Source of the DNA: an uncultured Opitutia bacterium
GTDB lineage: Bacteria; Verrucomicrobiota; Verrucomicrobiia; Opitutales; UBA953
Direction of reading: 5' to 3'
Assembly (NCBI GenBank): GCA_903910245.1
Contig: CAIVYX010000038.1
Coordinates: 1 to 7,970 of the forward strand
Length of the DNA: 7,970 bases
Below the pieces are notes generated by a model, which searched no databases, was not told the DNA's origin, and saw nothing but the letters and a program-made list of their open reading frames with translations. This document shows, in pieces, positions 5,607-7,970 of this stretch (positions within the stretch are counted from its first letter, which is position 1; the number at the start of each line of letters is the position of its first letter). The position numbers and the translations under genes were made by a program.

Positions 5607-7088
5607 TTACTTGCTGGAGCGATACGGGCCAGCCGGGAGACCATCCTTGCCAGCGGAGTAGACGCTGACCTCAGGGAAGTTGGCCCAAGCGTAACGCACT
5701 TCCTTAGGCGCCTGGACGCCAGTGACGGTCACGGTCGCGCCATCGGCCTTGGCCTGACCGAAGACCCATTTGTCGTCGGCTCCGAGCAGACCGAAGCCCT
5801 TGCCGTCGTTCTTGAGTACCACCGGACGGTCGTAAGTCAGCACGAAGGCATCGCCCTGACGTTCCGCTTTCTTCACGCGCGGAGCTTCGCCGTCGTTGCG
5901 GGTCTTGTAAACGCGCTGCAGCGCGACGTAGGCGAGACGCTCACCGACGGGGAGCTTGTCCTTAGGGTGAATGTCCTTTTCTTCGCCGAGATCGATGTTC
6001 ACGGACTGCATCGCGCCCGGGACATTGTCGGCGATCCATTCCATGGATTCACGGATGCGGGGCCAGCCGCCGTCCTCGACGGAGAGCTCAGGTTTACGGG
6101 CCATGAAACGAGGCAGCTGAACGATGATGAAGGGGAATTCCTGACCCCAGGCCTTGTGCCAGGACTTGATCATGGAACCGAGGACCCACTTGTAGGCCTC
6201 AGGCTGGCCGGCGTTGGACTCTCCCTGATACCAGATTGCGCCGCGCACGGAGTAACCCACGAGCGGAGCGACCATGCCGTTCCAATTCATGTGGGGTCCG
6301 TTGGCCCAGACGGGGGCGAGCCTGCCTGCATCCTGACGCAGTTTGGCCAGCGCAGCCTTATCCTTCTCGACCGCGATCTTGGCGTTGAGCTTCTCGAGGG
6401 CGACGGCGCGGGCCTTGATGGCCGCAGTCTCCTTTGAGTCGAAATCCTTGGCGTCAGCGACATCGGCATACATGCCCTTCGGGCCCCAGGCCTCAGCGCG
6501 CGTGCCGCCGATGGAAGTATGGATGACGCCGACCGGCTGCTTGATGTTGGCGCGGAGTTCGCGGGCGAAGAAAAGACCCGTGGCAGTCAGACCCTCAACG
6601 GTCTCCGGAGCGGCGAGTTTCCACGAACCCTGGACGTCGTCGACGGGCTCGGCCTTGGGCGTACGGGCGACGGTGAAGACGCGGAGACCAGCATCGGCCG
6701 GCCGGGACTTGGCGTCCGCGGCGGCGGTGGTGTTCTTGACGACCCAATCCATGTTCGACTGGCCGGAACCGATCCAGACCTCGCCGACGATCACGTCGCG
6801 AGCGGTGAAGACTTCTTCGCCGGAACTCACGATCAGGTCCTTACCCTGCTCGGTGGCCTTGAGGCCGGCGAGCGTGGCGGTCCACTTGCCATCGTTGCCG
6901 GCGGTGGCGGTGGCTTCGATCGAACCGAGCTTCACCCTGACCTTCGAGCCCGGATGGGCCTTGCCGAAGACGGCGGCGTCACCGGCCTGCAGGACGGCGT
7001 GGTCAGAGAACAGGGAGATGAGCTTCAGTTCTCCGGCGGACACGAGCGCGGAGCAACAAAGCACGAGGAGTGCGAGGCGGGGTAGCAT
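5607..7088 (-). CDS. Exported sialate O-acetylesterase family protein (SASA/DUF303 domain)
   Basis: A 493-aa carbohydrate O-acetylesterase of the SASA family, which removes acetyl groups from sialic acids or, in environmental bacteria, other sugars. The N-terminus is a signal peptide (MLPRLALLVLCCSALVSA, cleavage near 18). The family landmarks follow: LFSDHAVLQAG (26-36, usually FSDNMVLQ), a beta-sandwich-like stretch (37-95), GEVWIGSGQSNMDW (102-115) with nucleophile Ser111, GGTRAEAW (194-201), GAIWYQGESNAGQPEAY (283-299), and DLGEEKDIHPKDKLPVGERLA (366-386) with the Asp372/His374 pair. A charged helical insert (217-255) separates the blocks, and a C-terminal domain starts near 400. The length is normal for the family. 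It is first in the minus-strand cluster, 8 bp ahead of the next gene. The true sugar substrate is unknown, and host sialic acid need not be involved. Confidence 0.93.
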   Translation of the reverse strand: MLPRLALLVLCCSALVSAGELKLISLFSDHAVLQAGDAAVFGKAHPGSKVRVKLGSIEATATAGNDGKWTATLAGLKATEQGKDLIVSSGEEVFTARDVIVGEVWIGSGQSNMDWVVKNTTAAADAKSRPADAGLRVFTVARTPKAEPVDDVQGSWKLAAPETVEGLTATGLFFARELRANIKQPVGVIHTSIGGTRAEAWGPKGMYADVADAKDFDSKETAAIKARAVALEKLNAKIAVEKDKAALAKLRQDAGRLAPVWANGPHMNWNGMVAPLVGYSVRGAIWYQGESNAGQPEAYKWVLGSMIKSWHKAWGQEFPFIIVQLPRFMARKPELSVEDGGWPRIRESMEWIADNVPGAMQSVNIDLGEEKDIHPKDKLPVGERLAYVALQRVYKTRNDGEAPRVKKAERQGDAFVLTYDRPVVLKNDGKGFGLLGADDKWVFGQAKADGATVTVTGVQAPKEVRYAWANFPEVSVYSAGKDGLPAGPYRSSK

Positions 7089-7101
7089 GAGACCAGCAGA
7101 C

Positions 7102-7123
7102 CTTGCCAGTGGAAGATGGCAAG
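7102..7123. promoter_or_regulatory. Inverted repeat in the divergent intergenic region
   Basis: CTTGCCA (7102-7108) and TGGCAAG (7117-7123) form a perfect 7-bp inverted repeat around an 8-nt loop. It sits 14 bp upstream of the sialate O-acetylesterase start and 57 bp before the divergent repeat-protein gene. It could be an operator for a dimeric regulator or a hairpin in the esterase leader RNA. There is no U-tract to make it a terminator, and no known regulator site is recognised. Confidence 0.4.
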
Positions 7124-7141
7124 CCTGTCCCCGAAAGACGA

Positions 7142-7173
7142 TTGAAACTCCTCGGGCGGGACGTGGTTATATC
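7142..7173 (+). promoter_or_regulatory. Promoter-like sequence before the duplicated-module protein
   Basis: TTGAAA (7142-7147, 5 of 6) is followed after 20 bp, longer than ideal, by TATATC (7168-7173, 4 of 6). A start seven bases past the -10 box would be 7180, the A of the ATG. There is no Shine-Dalgarno, so initiation would be leaderless if this -10 is used. The -10 is believable in such GC-rich surroundings; the -35 pairing is doubtful. Confidence 0.35.
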
Positions 7174-7179
7174 TAAGTT

Positions 7180-7932
7180 ATGAAGCACCTACCCCTGCTC
7201 CTCCTCGCCGCCCTCGGCTTTGCGGCCGAAGACGCCCCGCGCCCTAACCTCCGACCCGAGGGACCGACCCCCGAAGGTCGCTCCAACCCACGTCTCCCGA
7301 TACCGCTCTCCCCTGACGAACAAAAGCGCCTCCGCGAGGCCATGGAGAAAGCCAATCAAGACCCTGCCGTAAAGGAAGCGCACGAGCAGGCCGCCAAGGC
7401 CCAGCAGGCCGCCGCCGAAGCCCAGAAGAAAGCCCGCGAGGCCACCGATGAAGCCGCCCGTAAGGCCGACCCCTCCGTTGCCCCGATTCTTGAAAAGATC
7501 CGTAAGGCCATGGAACAGCGTCAGCCCAACCAACCCGGCCGCCAGCCAGAGGCCCAGCCCCGCGGTGAGCAACCTCGCCGCCCCGAAGGCGGCAATCGCC
7601 AGCCTGACGCCCAGCGCGGCCGCCAACCCGAAGCCCAGCCCCGCGGTGAAGCCCCGCGCCAGCGCGAAGATAATCGCGAGCAGCCCGCCACCCGTGGCGC
7701 CCAGCCCCCTGGCCTGACCCCCGATGAGCAGCAGCGCGTCCGCGAAGCGATGGTGAAGGCTCACGCTGAACCGGCCGTGCGCGAAGCCCGCGAGGCCGCC
7801 GCCTTGGCCCAGCACAAGGCGATGGAGATCGCCGAAGACGCCGCCCGAAAGGCCGACCCTTCGCTCGCCCCGCTCTTCGAGAAGATGCGTAAAGCAGGTG
7901 AAGCGCAGCGCGGCCGGAAGCAGCCCGAATAA
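7180..7932 (+). CDS. Secreted Ala/Glu/Arg-rich protein with a duplicated helical module
   Basis: No named family is recognised. The 250-aa product has a signal peptide (MKHLPLLLLAALGFAA, cleavage near 16) and a short Pro/Arg-rich lead (19-42). A charged helical module (43-110) begins LSPDEQKRLREAM and ends ADPSVAPILEKIRKA. A disordered Pro/Gln/Arg-rich linker (about 113-178) follows, then a second copy of the module (179-239), beginning LTPDEQQRVREAM and ending ADPSLAPLFEKMRKA. By eye, 22 of the first 33 and 15 of the last 21 residues match, and copy 2 lacks seven residues in the middle. There is no cysteine, few histidines, no catalytic motif and no membrane anchor apart from the signal. The LSPDEQ-type opening loosely recalls periplasmic Spy/CpxP-like helical proteins, but that is only a resemblance. 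It is transcribed divergently from the esterase cluster. A structural, chaperone-like or polymer-binding envelope role is conceivable but unproven. Strong C/G-ending codon use supports it over the antisense frame. Confidence 0.82.
   Translation: MKHLPLLLLAALGFAAEDAPRPNLRPEGPTPEGRSNPRLPIPLSPDEQKRLREAMEKANQDPAVKEAHEQAAKAQQAAAEAQKKAREATDEAARKADPSVAPILEKIRKAMEQRQPNQPGRQPEAQPRGEQPRRPEGGNRQPDAQRGRQPEAQPRGEAPRQREDNREQPATRGAQPPGLTPDEQQRVREAMVKAHAEPAVREAREAAALAQHKAMEIAEDAARKADPSLAPLFEKMRKAGEAQRGRKQPE
7306..7509 (+). repeat. Helical module, copy 1 (68 codons)
   Basis: Encodes residues 43-110 of the secreted protein: LSPDEQ opening, alternating Ala/Glu/Lys/Gln helix, and the DPSVAPILEKIRKA closing motif. 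It matches the module at 7714-7896 at protein level, with clear similarity also in DNA near the closing motif, indicating internal duplication. Confidence 0.75.
7537..7650 (+). repeat. Two copies of an 11-codon linker repeat, 81 bp apart
   Basis: Residues GRQPEAQPRGE are encoded identically at protein level at 7537-7569 and 7618-7650. The DNA copies differ only at scattered synonymous sites and start 81 bp (27 codons) apart. The region between also contains related pieces (RRPEGG, RQPDAQRG), suggesting tandem slippage or duplication of the disordered linker. Confidence 0.75.
7714..7896 (+). repeat. Helical module, copy 2 (61 codons)
   Basis: Encodes residues 179-239: LTPDEQ opening and DPSLAPLFEKMRKA closing motif, as in copy 1, but seven codons shorter in the central helix. 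A seven-residue difference equals two helical turns, so the helix register would be kept. Confidence 0.75.
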
Positions 7933-7954
7933 GTACGTTATCATCCCTATCGAA

Positions 7955-7970
7955 GGCCGACCGATTGGTC
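7955..7970. terminator. Possible terminator hairpin cut by the window edge
   Basis: GACC-GATT-GGTC (7959-7970) is a 4-bp stem with a 4-nt loop ending exactly at the last base, and GGCC (7955-7958) precedes it. If the next bases are GGCC the stem doubles to 8 bp, 22 bp after the stop at 7930-7932. The visible part alone is too short to be convincing. Confidence 0.22.

Noticed and set aside
5607..7088. Lipoprotein signal in the SASA esterase (LVLC near residue 11)
   Set aside because: The residue before the cysteine is Leu rather than Gly/Ala/Ser, so the lipobox is poor; an ordinary cleavage after LVSA fits better.
6343..7176. A 277-codon plus-strand open frame running past the esterase start
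   Set aside because: Antisense to the well-supported SASA esterase; Ser/Ala/Pro-rich composition without motifs.
7189..7944. A 251-codon minus-strand frame rich in Gly/Leu that could look like a membrane protein
   Set aside because: It mirrors the Ala/Glu/Arg/Gln codons of the secreted protein. The plus-strand frame has a proper signal peptide, an internal protein-level duplication with synonymous DNA differences, and a promoter-like box.

Overview
The window is GC-rich bacterial chromosome, gene-dense and free of recognisable mobile elements, RNA genes or CRISPR. It most resembles Verrucomicrobiota (or another member of the PVC group). Reasons: three exported SGNH-type esterases of kinds common there, a sialate O-acetylesterase in the same cluster, many short hydrophobic signal peptides, and no convincing Shine-Dalgarno sequence before any gene. 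The phylum is an inference from gene content, not from a marker gene.

Layout. (1) 1-2049, plus strand: the last 25 codons of an unidentified gene, then a divergent, enlarged adenylosuccinate synthetase (purA), then a small unrecognised 112-aa gene 21 bp behind it. (2) 2050-3870: a minus-strand histone-deacetylase-fold amidohydrolase whose stop codon abuts the stop of the 112-aa gene, and a divergent plus-strand microbial-type poly(ADP-ribose) glycohydrolase (PARG, TIGR02452-like). They share an 84-bp intergenic region with a good sigma70-like promoter pointing at the deacetylase. (3) 3875-7088, minus strand: a run of three exported SGNH-superfamily esterases, read in the order sialate O-acetylesterase (SASA domain), GHSFH-type SGNH-like protein 8 bp behind it, and GDSVSRG-type SGNH hydrolase after 62 bp. 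(4) 7180-7932, plus strand: a secreted alanine/glutamate/arginine-rich protein with a duplicated helical module joined by a Pro/Gln/Arg-rich repeat linker, divergent from the esterase cluster.

Working together. PurA serves AMP synthesis in the cytoplasm. The deacetylase and PARG would both be cytoplasmic and both remove acyl or ADP-ribosyl groups, so their shared promoter region may be functional. The three esterases are predicted to act outside the cytoplasmic membrane on acetylated or otherwise esterified carbohydrate, although no glycoside hydrolase or transporter lies in the window.

Intergenic space is minimal: no gene-free stretch reaches 300 bp. The longest are 2920-3003 and 7089-7179, both divergent promoter regions; the latter carries a 7-bp-stem hairpin. 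The last 38 bases hold only the start of a possible terminator. I see no clear new multi-gene system. The best leads are the divergent PurA lacking the usual cross-subunit arginine, the divergent deacetylase/PARG pair, promoters placed for leaderless mRNAs, and the duplicated-module exported protein.
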